Assembly (NCBI RefSeq): GCF_900184995.1
Contig: NZ_LT860098.1
Location: 687,001-751,000, forward strand
Length of the DNA: 64,000 bases
From: Konateibacter massiliensis
GTDB taxonomy: Bacteria > Bacillota > Clostridia > Lachnospirales > Lachnospiraceae
Direction: 5' to 3'
A program made the translations under genes and the position numbers. Shown in pieces: positions 8,470 to 17,188 of the stretch. A model generated the notes under the pieces. It searched no databases. It was given only the letters and a program-made list of their open reading frames with translations, and had not been told where the DNA came from. How positions within the stretch are numbered: position 1 is the first letter of the stretch; the number at the start of each line of letters is the position of its first letter.

Positions 8470-9660
8470 ATGAATCGCATCATCTTCCACATAGACGTAA
8501 ATTCCGCATACCTAAGCTGGAGCGCAGTCGAGGATTTAAAAAGCAATCCCGACCACACGGACCTTCGTACCATCCCCTCCATCATCGGCGGCGACAGGGA
8601 AAGCCGTCATGGAGTCGTGCTTGCAAAGTCCATTCCTGCAAAAAAATATAATATCCGAACGGGCGAGCCAATCGCACAGGCACTTAGAAAGTGCCCCAAC
8701 CTTGTTATCGCACCGCCAAATCACGCCCTCTACAGTCAGTACAGCAGAAAAATGCTCGCCATTTTAGCCGACTACACCCCTGATATGGAGAAGCTCAGCA
8801 TTGACGAATGCTTTCTGGACTTTACCTCTGTTGCACATCAATATTCATCCCCAATTGAAGCCGCAACCCAAATTAAGGATCGTGTCTACAGAGAACTTGG
8901 CTTTACGGTAAACGTAGGGATATCCTCAAACCGCCTGCTTGCAAAAATGGCTTCCGATTTTAAAAAGCCAAATTTGGTCCACACTCTTTTTCCAAATGAA
9001 ATCAGGGAAAAAATGTGGCCGCTGCCGCTTAGCGAACTGTACATGGCTGGAAAATCAAGTGTTAAAACGCTAAACACGCTCGGTATCCATACCATAGGAG
9101 AGCTCGCACAGACCTCCCCAGACCTTCTGGAGGCGCATTTAAAGAGTCACGGAAGACTTCTTTGGCAATATGCAAATGGCATTGACGAAACTCCTGTTGT
9201 CGCCGACCAGACGGAGTTAAAAGGCATAGGAAACTCCACCACCCTCTCCTTTGACGCAACGGAGAGAGACGAAATCACCCATGTTTTACTTAGCCTTGCC
9301 GAGCAAGTATCAAAGCGTCTGCGTGCCGCCAAACAACTTGCCGGAACCATCTGCGTGGAAATAAAATATAATGATTTTACAAGCGTGTCCCACCAAATGC
9401 AGTTTTCAAACTCCGCCAATACTACGGAACAGATTTATAAATACGCCTGCATTCTTCTGGACGAGCTTTGGAACCACAACCCGGTCCGTCTTCTCGGCAT
9501 CCGCACTACAAAGCTTACTCATGAGGATGAGCCGGTTCAGCTCTCCCTGTTTGACACTGTCGTGGATGAAAAACAGCTAAAGGCTGAGAAGGCAATGGAC
9601 GCCATCAAAAGCCGTTTTGGAACTGACGCAGTCGTTCGGGGAAGCTTTTTGAAAAAGTAG
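8470..9660 (+). CDS. dinB: DNA polymerase IV (Y-family translesion polymerase)
   Basis: 396 residues from the ATG at 8470, which follows AAAGAAAGG. Y-family signatures are clear: FHIDVNSAYLSW (first catalytic Asp), KYNIRTGEP fingers, YTPDMEKLSIDECFLDF with the SIDE catalytic motif, VGISSNRLLAKMASDFKKP, and helix-hairpin-helix thumb LYMAGKSSVKTLNTLGIHTIGELA. The C-terminus ends with a VQLSLFD motif, matching the QLxLF beta-clamp binding peptide. The open frame extends 77 codons further upstream through low-complexity repeats; that part is excluded because it lacks family similarity. DinB copies past damaged bases with low fidelity. Confidence 0.95.
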   Translation: MNRIIFHIDVNSAYLSWSAVEDLKSNPDHTDLRTIPSIIGGDRESRHGVVLAKSIPAKKYNIRTGEPIAQALRKCPNLVIAPPNHALYSQYSRKMLAILADYTPDMEKLSIDECFLDFTSVAHQYSSPIEAATQIKDRVYRELGFTVNVGISSNRLLAKMASDFKKPNLVHTLFPNEIREKMWPLPLSELYMAGKSSVKTLNTLGIHTIGELAQTSPDLLEAHLKSHGRLLWQYANGIDETPVVADQTELKGIGNSTTLSFDATERDEITHVLLSLAEQVSKRLRAAKQLAGTICVEIKYNDFTSVSHQMQFSNSANTTEQIYKYACILLDELWNHNPVRLLGIRTTKLTHEDEPVQLSLFDTVVDEKQLKAEKAMDAIKSRFGTDAVVRGSFLKK

Positions 9661-9779
9661 GAATTGAACAAAGGCAGGAAGTCACGTGCTATGGCAAGGC
9701 TGCCCTACTTCAGCGTAACAGGGTATTATATCTTTCAGAAGTAACATAAACCCCAAGATAGTCTTTTAAAATTAAAAAT

Positions 9780-9819
9780 GCAATATATAATTGACATTTA
9801 GCAATATATAATGTACTAT
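9780..9819 (+). promoter_or_regulatory. Promoter with direct repeat, HTH/membrane operon
   Basis: TTGACA (9791-9796) and TACTAT (9814-9819) are 17 bases apart. GCAATATATAAT occurs twice, at 9780-9791 and 9801-9812, with a 21-base period (two helical turns), on either side of the -35. This looks like a binding site for the small HTH protein encoded directly downstream; that is inference. Confidence 0.65.
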
Positions 9820-9841
9820 TAGATTATAAAGGAGGTATTCC

Positions 9842-10042
9842 ATGAAAAACAAGAGAATGAAAATTGCCCGAATGGAAGCCGATATGAAACAAGAGGACTT
9901 GGCAAAAGCCGTAGGCGTCACCCGTCAAACAATCGGGTTGATAGAATCAGGGGAGTATAATCCTACACTAAACTTGTGCATAGCAATTTGCAAGACACTT
10001 GGTAAAACATTAAATGATTTATTTTGGGAGGAATCGAAATGA
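9842..10042 (+). CDS. Small Cro/CI-type HTH regulator
   Basis: 66 residues consisting of a single HTH_3 domain: ARMEADMKQEDLAKAVGVTRQTIGLIESGEYNPTLNLCIAICKTLGKTLNDLFW is the typical five-helix layout of the YozG/Xre group. It follows a perfect GGAGG site. Its stop overlaps the next start (ATGA), a hallmark of coupled translation with the membrane protein. This HTH plus membrane-protein pairing is common in Firmicutes, and the pair usually regulates itself. Confidence 0.88.
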   Translation: MKNKRMKIARMEADMKQEDLAKAVGVTRQTIGLIESGEYNPTLNLCIAICKTLGKTLNDLFWEESK

Positions 10043-10530
10043 AAAAGGAAAATTTGCAAGATGAAAGAGTTATAGGACAACGCCGTAAAATAAATAGTGA
10101 AGCATATGGCATTTTAATGATTGCGCTTCTCTGTTCAATGCTCGTACAACAGTTTCTGCTGAACGCTCCATTTGAGCAATATGCCGTTGAGTTTATATGC
10201 TTCTTCGGAATGTCCTTTTATATAATAATACGGTACATGTCCTCGGGACTTAACATATACGGTGAAGAAAAACGGGCTAAAGCCCTCACTTTTGTGAACA
10301 GTATAGTGTGCGGAATAGTAGTAACGGCGATTAACGGTATTTTAAACTATATACAATACGCAGAACGCTATAAGGAGGATGGTATAGGTTATTTTATCGC
10401 CGCGTTAGCAGTTACTTTTATCAGCGCAACCCTTTTGGCTTTTATTGTACTATTTTTTCTTAATTATCTGAATACGAAAAAACAGGAAAAAATTAAAAAA
10501 CAGTTAGATCAAGAAGAACAGAACGAATAG
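10039..10530 (+). CDS. Small four-TM membrane protein paired with HTH regulator
   Basis: 163 residues from the ATG overlapping the HTH stop. Four hydrophobic segments are visible: GILMIALLCSMLVQQFLL, the segment around FICFFGMSFYIIIRYM, LTFVNSIVCGIVVTAI and a C-terminal FIAALAVTF...FIVLFFL. The tail is highly charged (KKQEKIKKQLDQEEQNE). It resembles the DUF-type integral membrane partners of small Xre regulators. Function is unknown; a stress-sensing or modulatory role for the HTH partner is only a guess. Confidence 0.7.
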   Translation: MKKENLQDERVIGQRRKINSEAYGILMIALLCSMLVQQFLLNAPFEQYAVEFICFFGMSFYIIIRYMSSGLNIYGEEKRAKALTFVNSIVCGIVVTAINGILNYIQYAERYKEDGIGYFIAALAVTFISATLLAFIVLFFLNYLNTKKQEKIKKQLDQEEQNE

Positions 10531-10556
10531 CTGTGTGGTATCCTGTGCCACAAAAC

Positions 10557-10592
10557 CAGCGGGGCATCCCTAAACAGAGGATACCCCGCCTA
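10557..10592. terminator. Bidirectional terminator
   Basis: GCGGGGCATCC (10559-10569) and GGATACCCCGC (10579-10589) make an 11-bp stem with one mismatch between the convergent membrane-protein gene and OLD-family gene. U-runs are poor, so strength is uncertain. Confidence 0.65.
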
Positions 10593-10612
10593 ATGTTCCA
10601 ATTCCTATCTTT

Positions 10613-12487
10613 TTACTCTTCCATATCTTTTCTTCGGCTCTCAAAATAGACAAACCGATCAATCCCATCCAAAATGTTTGCAAAGTTCTCCCGCGGTGCC
10701 ACATCGATATACCGCTTTAATATTTCTGTCTCCGCATCCCCACGATATTTACTGTAAAATATATCATACAGGTTATGCCCTCTGACATAGATACGGATAT
10801 ACTCCATATTTGCCTTCAAGTCTTCCTTGCTTCGTATTCTCGCCCCTGTAATCTTCATCATGCGCTTCATGCTCGGAAGCTTATACAAATACGCCTTAAA
10901 TTTGTCATACAAAATATTGTAAAAGTCCTCTTCCGTTTTTATGACCCCAATTTTACTCATAACCTTCGGGTCCAAAAAGTAATTTTCAAAGGAATAATAT
11001 TTTAACACAAGTACATTTTTCGGCTGCACCCGCGGTACATTGTCAAGATCCTCCTTTGCCCTCTGCTCATAGTAGCTGCAAAGCTGCCTGACAAGGTAGT
11101 TCGGATTTTTGCCGTCGCTGTCTCTTATCATCAGAAACTGATCTTTCAGATACAACTTATTTATGTACTTTAGGTTTGCATACGTCTTAATGTTGGTACA
11201 GCTATTGGTGGGAATGATGGAAATTCGTTTTAGCATTCCCTCCTCATCGTAGATTTCTGAATAATACTTTTCCAAAAGGAGCGGCAGTCTGTTTCCGTCC
11301 TGCTTACCCTCCACGATGAAAACAAAACTTACATTCATCATATCATTAGCGGTGTAGCCCAAATCATCCAAAATGATGTCGATGTCTACATCCTCTTTAA
11401 TTGCAGTGTTATAGTCCTCATCTGCCACCACCTGCTTAATCTGCCTGCTGGCAAAATTAAAGAGCATATTCGGTGAATGTGTGGAAAAAATCACTTGATT
11501 TTTCTTGGACAGACGGTACAAAATCTCACTTGCCACCTTTTGAAGCTGCGGGTGAAGATAGATTTCCGGCTCCTCAATCAAAATAATGCTGTTTACGCTG
11601 TTTGCACGCTCATTATACGCCTCTAACAGAGAAAAGATATAAATACTCTTAGTGCCTGCTCCCAAGGCGTCTATGGAGCCAAGAGTGCCCCTCTCCACGT
11701 TATCAACCAGTGTGTCCGTCGCAAGAATTTTATCATAGTCAAAATTCATCACATATTTTACGCTCTGCGCTTCACCGTTGTTTTTGTGAAAATAGTAATT
11801 TACCCGGCTCTCAAATTCCTCGATATTCGTCGTAAAAAGCTTATATTCCAAAAGTCTTGCAGTCTCAATGATATCAAGCTCCTCAGGAGTCTTCTGATGG
11901 ATAAAACCGACACACTCAAAGCAACGGCTGCACGGCTTTTTTCCGTCAAACATGCATTTGTTGTAGCGGAGCTTCTCCAATGCCTTATTTCCCTGAAAAC
12001 TGAAAATATCCTTCTGAATGTTACTCAAATCTCTGCTACAATCCAGATAATGGATTTTGGGAAGTACCTCTTTGATGTACTTATTGTCCTTTTTTACCCC
12101 GTCGTAGTAACGCCGCTTGCCTTCCTTATTGATAATACAAGTAAATTTAAGCTGCTCCTCCTCCTTTGAGTAGCAAGGCAGCTTCTCTATAAAGTCCTTT
12201 TCCCATATCTCATAGCGCTTATACCGGCTCACGATTCCACGTTCATTCATGCCTGCCAAATCCTCATCATCAATATTCAGCGTAACGCTTATCTCGATAT
12301 TGGCATGCTTTGAAAAAAAGTAGGTCTCCTTTATCTCATAGTCTTCCGAAAGTGCTAAAAGAGCATCCATAACCACAGATTTTCCTGTATTGTTCTTGCC
12401 GACTAGAATCATTGCATTGTCGATTTCGTCAATCGTCAGTTTCTTAATGGATTTGAAGTTTTCAATTGATATCGCCGCTATTTTCAT
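10613..12487 (-). CDS. OLD-family ATPase/TOPRIM endonuclease
   Basis: 624 residues. The N-terminal ABC-type ATPase has Walker A GKNNTGKS (30-37), an IILIEEPEIYLHP Walker B (about 300-312) and a FSTHSPNM switch-like motif. A C-terminal TOPRIM nuclease domain carries VEGKQD (about 391) and RDSDGKNP (about 453), the Glu and Asp metal ligands. This is the OLD (overcoming lysogenization defect) layout; class 1 enzymes act alone, class 2 pair with a UvrD-type helicase as in Gabija. No helicase adjoins it, so class 1-like is likely. An insert in the ATPase domain contains C178-x7-C186-x2-C189-x2-C192, a possible zinc or Fe-S site not general in the family. SD GGGAGGC. It ends a same-strand run with the flavin reductase and pyrophosphatase (13- and 17-base gaps). 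Confidence 0.88.
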   Translation of the reverse strand: MKIAAISIENFKSIKKLTIDEIDNAMILVGKNNTGKSVVMDALLALSEDYEIKETYFFSKHANIEISVTLNIDDEDLAGMNERGIVSRYKRYEIWEKDFIEKLPCYSKEEEQLKFTCIINKEGKRRYYDGVKKDNKYIKEVLPKIHYLDCSRDLSNIQKDIFSFQGNKALEKLRYNKCMFDGKKPCSRCFECVGFIHQKTPEELDIIETARLLEYKLFTTNIEEFESRVNYYFHKNNGEAQSVKYVMNFDYDKILATDTLVDNVERGTLGSIDALGAGTKSIYIFSLLEAYNERANSVNSIILIEEPEIYLHPQLQKVASEILYRLSKKNQVIFSTHSPNMLFNFASRQIKQVVADEDYNTAIKEDVDIDIILDDLGYTANDMMNVSFVFIVEGKQDGNRLPLLLEKYYSEIYDEEGMLKRISIIPTNSCTNIKTYANLKYINKLYLKDQFLMIRDSDGKNPNYLVRQLCSYYEQRAKEDLDNVPRVQPKNVLVLKYYSFENYFLDPKVMSKIGVIKTEEDFYNILYDKFKAYLYKLPSMKRMMKITGARIRSKEDLKANMEYIRIYVRGHNLYDIFYSKYRGDAETEILKRYIDVAPRENFANILDGIDRFVYFESRRKDMEE

Positions 12488-12501
12488 CTTTGCCTCCCGA
12501 C

Positions 12502-13101
12502 CTATCTTCTGCTCGTCTTCTTCGCCTGCCCCTTTGTTTTCTTCCGCACGGAATAACCAAAAGTTCCAAGCTGTTCCTTCAAATTATAATATTCGCCGTG
12601 AGAATACACCATTAAATCAGAGGAGTTTAGCTGGAATTTTCCTTTGCTGTCCATGTAAGACTCCTCAACATCCACCGCCACGACCTCTGCCAGAAACATA
12701 TGGTGGCTGCCCAATTGCTTTATCTCCACCACTCTACATTCTATGCTGACCGGACTGTCATCGATGATTGGTGCATATTTTAATTTGTCTGCTTTTCCCT
12801 TCGTAAGCCTCATTTCCTGAAACTTATCGACATCTCTGCCAGAGCGGACACCGCAGTAATCGGTTGCTTTTGCAAGCTTCTTTGTTGTCAGGTTGACTAC
12901 AAACTCCCCGGTCTCCTTTATCATTTGATAAGAATGCCGCTCGGGGCGGACGGAAATGTAGAGCATCGGCGGGGCAGTGCACACGGTTCCCGTCCATGCC
13001 ACCGTGATGATGTTGGCATTTCCCTCCTTATCCGCACAGCTTACCATAACGGCAGGCAACGGATAGAGCATATTTCCCGGTTTCCATACTTGTTTCGGCA
13101 T
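12502..13101 (-). CDS. Flavin reductase family / FMN-binding split-barrel protein
   Basis: 199 residues of the flavin_reduct family: MLYPLPAVMVSCADKEGNANIITVAWTG near residue 11, APPMLYISVRPERHSYQMIKE near 43, and FVVNLTTKKLAKATDYCGVRSGRDVDKF near 67 form the FMN-binding barrel. Members reduce free flavin with NAD(P)H or act as stand-alone FMN proteins in anaerobes. A basic tail (RKKTKGQAKKTSRR) is unusual for the family. Neighbours are pyrophosphatase upstream (17 bases) and OLD nuclease downstream (13 bases), suggesting cotranscription without an obvious functional logic. Confidence 0.88.
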   Translation of the reverse strand: MPKQVWKPGNMLYPLPAVMVSCADKEGNANIITVAWTGTVCTAPPMLYISVRPERHSYQMIKETGEFVVNLTTKKLAKATDYCGVRSGRDVDKFQEMRLTKGKADKLKYAPIIDDSPVSIECRVVEIKQLGSHHMFLAEVVAVDVEESYMDSKGKFQLNSSDLMVYSHGEYYNLKEQLGTFGYSVRKKTKGQAKKTSRR

Positions 13102-13118
13102 TTTCTGCCCCTTTCTGC

Positions 13119-14768
13119 TTACTGCTGCATCGCACTCATAAATGCAGGAATAAGCTGTTTCTTTCTTGAAACTACATTTTTTAAAATATAAGAGTCACTG
13201 TCAGACTTTACATCAAACGCACTCTCTACCACGCTGTTTGCATCCTTGCCCTGACAGATTACCTCTGTGGATTCCTCAATAATATTAGTCAGCATAAAGA
13301 AAAGCATATCAATTCCGTGTTCCTTATATGCCTTGTCCAGATACGGCAGAAGCTTGCTCTTAATTTCTTCCAGCTCCTCAGCATTCATGGAGTTAATTTG
13401 ACCTACCCCGAAGGAAGTTCCGTTTACGCTGAACTTCTTGAAATCCTGATAGAAAACCTCCTCAGGAGATTTGTTTTTCAGATTACTTCCCGCGCGGAAC
13501 ATTTCCTGCGCAAACTCTTCCACATCAATTCCCGCTATCTGTGCCAGCTCCTGCGCTGCTGCCTTATCCACCGAGGTACAGGTAGGAGAGCGGTACATCA
13601 GTGTATCGGAGAGAATTGCCGCACATAAAAGTCCTGCGATATGAGGCTCAACCTCAATATTTGCCTCCCGATACATCTTATACACAATTGTAGCAGTACA
13701 GCCCACAGGCTCATTTCTGAAAAATACCGGAGAAATAGTCTCCAAGGAACCAAGTCTGTGATGATCAATGATTTCTAAAATCTCTGCTTCCTCTACCTGG
13801 TCTACCGCCTGAGATGCCTCGTTATGGTCAACCAAAATCAACTGTTTTCTTGTCATATTGAGCAGGTTACGTCTGGATATCATGCCGATATAGGCACCTT
13901 TTTTATCAACAATCGGAAAATCACGGTGTCTCTTTTTTGCCATAACATCTTTTACCGCTTCCGTAAAATCTTCTGTCCTAAATGTAATCAGGTTGTCCTT
14001 TCTCATGAAATACTTAATCGGCATACTTTGATTAATCAGTCTTGCCACTGTATATGTATCATGAGGGGTGCTGATAATAACGCAGTCTCTCTCCTCTGCA
14101 AGCTTTTTGATCGTCATGGATACCTTGGCACCCTCACACACGATAATGCAGCTTGCATTCATCTCAATTGCGCAAAGCTGTGATTCATAGCGGTTTCCCA
14201 AAATAACCAAGTCGTCCGGATCAATAAAGGTTTCCATCATATCAGGATTTGCCGCCGCAATCAACACCTTTCCTTTCACAAAATAAGCGTGTTCATTTCC
14301 GACAACCATCGTACCTTCCAGCGTCTCCAAAATATTTTTATACTGTGTCCTTGCCGCGGACAGTATGGCACTGTCAAATACTTCCATATAGGAGGTTGTG
14401 ATGTCACCGATGGTGATAAGCCCCTCCAGATGATTCTCTTTATTTGTAATAGGTAAGGTCACTACATTCTCGTCTTTCATAAGCTGCCATGCTTTTTTCA
14501 GTGAAATGCTGCTTCTTACCCCTTCTGTCTCTCTGATTTCAATATCCTTAATCTGTGTTCCGACATCGGACATATATGCCGGAGCCTCCACACCAAAGCG
14601 ATTTAGGACATACTGTGTCTCCTCATTAATCTGCCCTGCTCTTCTGGCGCAATGCTCCTTATCGGATATTTTATTCTTGAGTGCCGTGTAGGCAATCGCA
14701 GAACAAATAGAATCCGTGTCCGGATTCTTATGCCCGATAATGTAAATCTTATTATTTGTTTTTCCCAT
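13119..14768 (-). CDS. ppaC: CBS-domain family II inorganic pyrophosphatase (Mn-dependent)
   Basis: 549 residues. A DHH-type catalytic core has GHKNPDTDSICSA at the N-terminus and DHNEAS plus IDHHRLG (about 355-370). Inserted between them are a CBS motif (about 75-130), a DRTGG-like domain (about 145-245) and a second CBS (about 250-305). A DHHA2 domain closes the protein, ending in a conserved SRKKQLIPAF segment. This long form is the nucleotide-regulated class of clostridia: adenine nucleotides bind the CBS pair and alter PPi hydrolysis. The best SD (AAAGGA) is twelve bases from the ATG, longer than usual. It leads the run with flavin reductase and OLD gene. Confidence 0.93.
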   Translation of the reverse strand: MGKTNNKIYIIGHKNPDTDSICSAIAYTALKNKISDKEHCARRAGQINEETQYVLNRFGVEAPAYMSDVGTQIKDIEIRETEGVRSSISLKKAWQLMKDENVVTLPITNKENHLEGLITIGDITTSYMEVFDSAILSAARTQYKNILETLEGTMVVGNEHAYFVKGKVLIAAANPDMMETFIDPDDLVILGNRYESQLCAIEMNASCIIVCEGAKVSMTIKKLAEERDCVIISTPHDTYTVARLINQSMPIKYFMRKDNLITFRTEDFTEAVKDVMAKKRHRDFPIVDKKGAYIGMISRRNLLNMTRKQLILVDHNEASQAVDQVEEAEILEIIDHHRLGSLETISPVFFRNEPVGCTATIVYKMYREANIEVEPHIAGLLCAAILSDTLMYRSPTCTSVDKAAAQELAQIAGIDVEEFAQEMFRAGSNLKNKSPEEVFYQDFKKFSVNGTSFGVGQINSMNAEELEEIKSKLLPYLDKAYKEHGIDMLFFMLTNIIEESTEVICQGKDANSVVESAFDVKSDSDSYILKNVVSRKKQLIPAFMSAMQQ

Positions 14769-14877
14769 TTTTTCATAATTCCTTTCAAAACTTGCTATTC
14801 AGCCTTCGGCAGTGCCACAAGGCTAAACCTAATTCTTAACTCTCATTTTTTCTTGCTGGTTGGATCTTTGTCAATTT

Positions 14878-15348
14878 TTATATAATACCTATAATGTTTG
14901 TGACGAGCAAAACAGTGATAAGAAATAGAAACCACAGAATAACCTTATTAAAGCGGCCTATGGATTTTATCTGCTTTTGCTGCTTTTCCTCATGCTCCTC
15001 CAGCATTGCCTTGACACTTTTATAAAGCTTGCCATTTTCCTTATTCATATTTTCATCTAACTGATTTTTAAGCAGGGTAAGCTCGTCCGAAAATTCTCTT
15101 TTCATCTCCTGCACTTCCTGCTTCAATTCTTCTACTGCCTTATCATTTATATTCTGTTCATTTGTCTTAACTTCAATTCCTTTTATTTTGGTAACGCTTG
15201 CCTCTACCAAAGAATTGATTTTCTTTACAAGTTCGACATTTTCTCCTGTCTGCTTCTTCATTTCCCTCAAACACTGCATCGTGGTCTCAGCAATACTCTT
15301 GTCAATACTGCTGTCACGATTACTAATCATATCCATTAATCCAGCCAT
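14878..15348 (-). CDS. Coiled-coil protein with C-terminal membrane anchor
   Basis: 156 residues, not recognised. Residues about 15-125 are heptad-rich and strongly charged (EELKQEVQEMKREFSDEL, EEHEEKQQKQIKSI), predicting a long coiled coil. A single hydrophobic segment (VILWFLFLITVLLVTNIIGII) ends the protein, making it a tail-anchored type with the coil in the cytoplasm. A strong AAAGGAGG site precedes the ATG. Such proteins may organise division or membrane-bound complexes, but nothing specific can be claimed. Confidence 0.7.
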   Translation of the reverse strand: MAGLMDMISNRDSSIDKSIAETTMQCLREMKKQTGENVELVKKINSLVEASVTKIKGIEVKTNEQNINDKAVEELKQEVQEMKREFSDELTLLKNQLDENMNKENGKLYKSVKAMLEEHEEKQQKQIKSIGRFNKVILWFLFLITVLLVTNIIGII

Positions 15349-15787
15349 TTTCTATTCCTCCTTTATTTCCTTCCTTCTTTTCATTCTAACTACTTTTCAC
15401 ACATATTTCCACTGTTTTTTGCATATTCTTTCTTTTTATTATAGAATGCACTTTAAGCCTTTTTTGCGGTTTTTACATATAGCTGAAGCATCATGGCATC
15501 TTCGTGTTGTGCATTATTATCTAATTATGACGTCGATACGGTTTTCATTTGTGTATCTTTTACAATATATTAATACAGTGTTCATATTTTGTTCATAAGT
15601 GATTGCTATACTGATATTAAGTTAAAGATGTAAACATCTTGACAAAAATCGCTAGTTTCGTAATGTTTTCATTACACAATATAGATAAATTTTTTCATAA
15701 TAGCCTCGGTCTTGTCGCCGGGGCACTCCTCATTTTATGGGGAAAAAAATAAAATTGTATTATTTTTTGCTTCATTTCCTATAATAT
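15349..15787. other. Intergenic region without recognised gene
   Basis: AT-rich and mostly unstructured. It contains a GC-rich mini-hairpin (GCCTCGG / CCGGGGC, about 15702-15723), a short palindrome GATGTAAACATC near 15628-15639 and TTGACA at about 15640, but no downstream rightward gene. Tiny open frames of 12-15 codons exist on both strands; I do not call them. Confidence 0.5.
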
Positions 15788-15830
15788 AAAAATACCCCGA
15801 AAGTCAATTTTCACCTTTCAGGGTATTTTT
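15788..15830 (-). terminator. Terminator of the PTS IIA / kinase / dehydrogenase operon
   Basis: AAAAATACCCCGAAAG and CTTTCAGGGTATTTTT form a 16-position stem with one mismatch and a U-run, just downstream of the dehydrogenase stop at 15861. Confidence 0.88.
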
Positions 15831-15860
15831 ATCTTTGGTCAAATCATATTTCTCAAGAAT

Positions 15861-17123
15861 TTAATTTACACCAAAATGGTCAAACAATATCTTCTCCGCT
15901 TCACTATTCCACAAGCCTTTATGGCTTTTGCAAGATTCTGCAAGCTTTTGGAATAACGGGTCATTCTTACCTAACTCCTCAAAATCATCGATTGCAGTCA
16001 GCGGCATATCAAACTGTGTATAGGTTAATTTCTTTCCGCCTGGAATGTTTGGCAGGTTCAAGGTTGCATCTGCCACACTGTTTAATCCGCCTACATGAGT
16101 AACCATAACAGCTGGCTCAATCATTTTCTTGGATGCCAAATCAATTGCCTCGACAAGATCATCCGTATTTCCGCCTGTCGTTCCAAGTATATGTGTGCTT
16201 GTGTAATGTGTATTGTAAAGGTTGATTTCTGCCTTAAACTGGTTATCAGACGGTCCCGCAAAGAAGTTCATACAGCCATCAAATGCAAGCAGGGTATCAC
16301 CCATTTCAGCAACCTCACGAATCGGAACATATACAAATACATCATCATAGCCATGTCCGTCCGTCAACGCCATAAGCTCCTCCACCGGATTGCTCATCGT
16401 TGCGGTATTTACATAAATCAACTCAATGCCTTTCTCAGCAGCGGTTGCCTCGGATATTACTTCTCTTGCTCTCTTGATTCTGTCATCGCTTACATCTGTT
16501 ACAACGAGTCTCTTTGGTTTATTTTCCATGCATAAGCCATAGCTTACCGCTCCAAGTCCCATCGGTCCGCAGCCGCCCATAACAAGTATGTTGCCGTCTA
16601 CCTTTGTTCCCATCGCGTGTTCATAATTTTGTTTGTTCGTGTGATAATTTGCATGATATCCGCCAATAATACAGCTCATCGGCTCACCAAGGGATGCCTC
16701 AAAATAGCTCTCGCCGTCATAGTCAAGCAGACAGCCAAGCTCCATTACTTCCTGAGGGATAATGCAGTAGGTGCACGCACCGCCGAAAAACTCATAGGAG
16801 TAACCCGGGGATGCAAGACTTCCTTTATAATTCAACGCAGGCTGCAAAGCAAACTTCTGGCCCGGCTTGAACTGCCCTTCCCACTTGGAACCAACTGCAA
16901 CAATATCACCTGCAAATTCGTGTCCGATAATAATCGGGTTGGTATCAATGTTCTGTGGCGCACGTTTGTGCTTCTTTCCCTGCTTTACCAGCTTGTAGGT
17001 TGACATACAAATACTGTCGCTGATGACTTTGACTAATATTTCATCGTCTTTTATTTCCGGTAATTCAAATTCCTCTAAACGCAAATCATCCATTCCATAC
17101 ATTCTGACTGCTCTTGTTTTCAT
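15861..17123 (-). CDS. Zinc-type polyol/sugar-phosphate dehydrogenase (SorE-like)
   Basis: 420 residues from the ATG at 17123, which follows TGGAGG; an in-frame ATG seven codons upstream lacks an SD. It is an MDR-superfamily enzyme: a catalytic-domain GHEFAGDIVAVGSKW motif (zinc-site His/Glu), a long substrate-domain insert (QPALNYKGSLASPGYSYEFFGG) and a Rossmann nucleotide motif VMGGCGPMGLGAVSYGL. The closest family I recognise is the L-sorbose-1-phosphate reductase / COG1063 sugar-phosphate group. It follows a hexitol-type PTS IIA and a PfkB kinase, so it probably oxidises or reduces a phosphorylated hexitol or ketose. MtlD, the usual mannitol-1-phosphate dehydrogenase, is not present in this locus. 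Confidence 0.85.
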   Translation of the reverse strand: MKTRAVRMYGMDDLRLEEFELPEIKDDEILVKVISDSICMSTYKLVKQGKKHKRAPQNIDTNPIIIGHEFAGDIVAVGSKWEGQFKPGQKFALQPALNYKGSLASPGYSYEFFGGACTYCIIPQEVMELGCLLDYDGESYFEASLGEPMSCIIGGYHANYHTNKQNYEHAMGTKVDGNILVMGGCGPMGLGAVSYGLCMENKPKRLVVTDVSDDRIKRAREVISEATAAEKGIELIYVNTATMSNPVEELMALTDGHGYDDVFVYVPIREVAEMGDTLLAFDGCMNFFAGPSDNQFKAEINLYNTHYTSTHILGTTGGNTDDLVEAIDLASKKMIEPAVMVTHVGGLNSVADATLNLPNIPGGKKLTYTQFDMPLTAIDDFEELGKNDPLFQKLAESCKSHKGLWNSEAEKILFDHFGVN

Positions 17124-17188
17124 TGTTTTTCCTCCATTTTTCAAAATAATTCATTAATAGAACGTGCCTTATCGGCATAGTATTTATG

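Noticed and set aside
15700-15775. Tiny ORFs of 12-15 codons in the gap before the dehydrogenase terminator
   Set aside because: No SD worth naming and no pattern of a known toxin or leader peptide.
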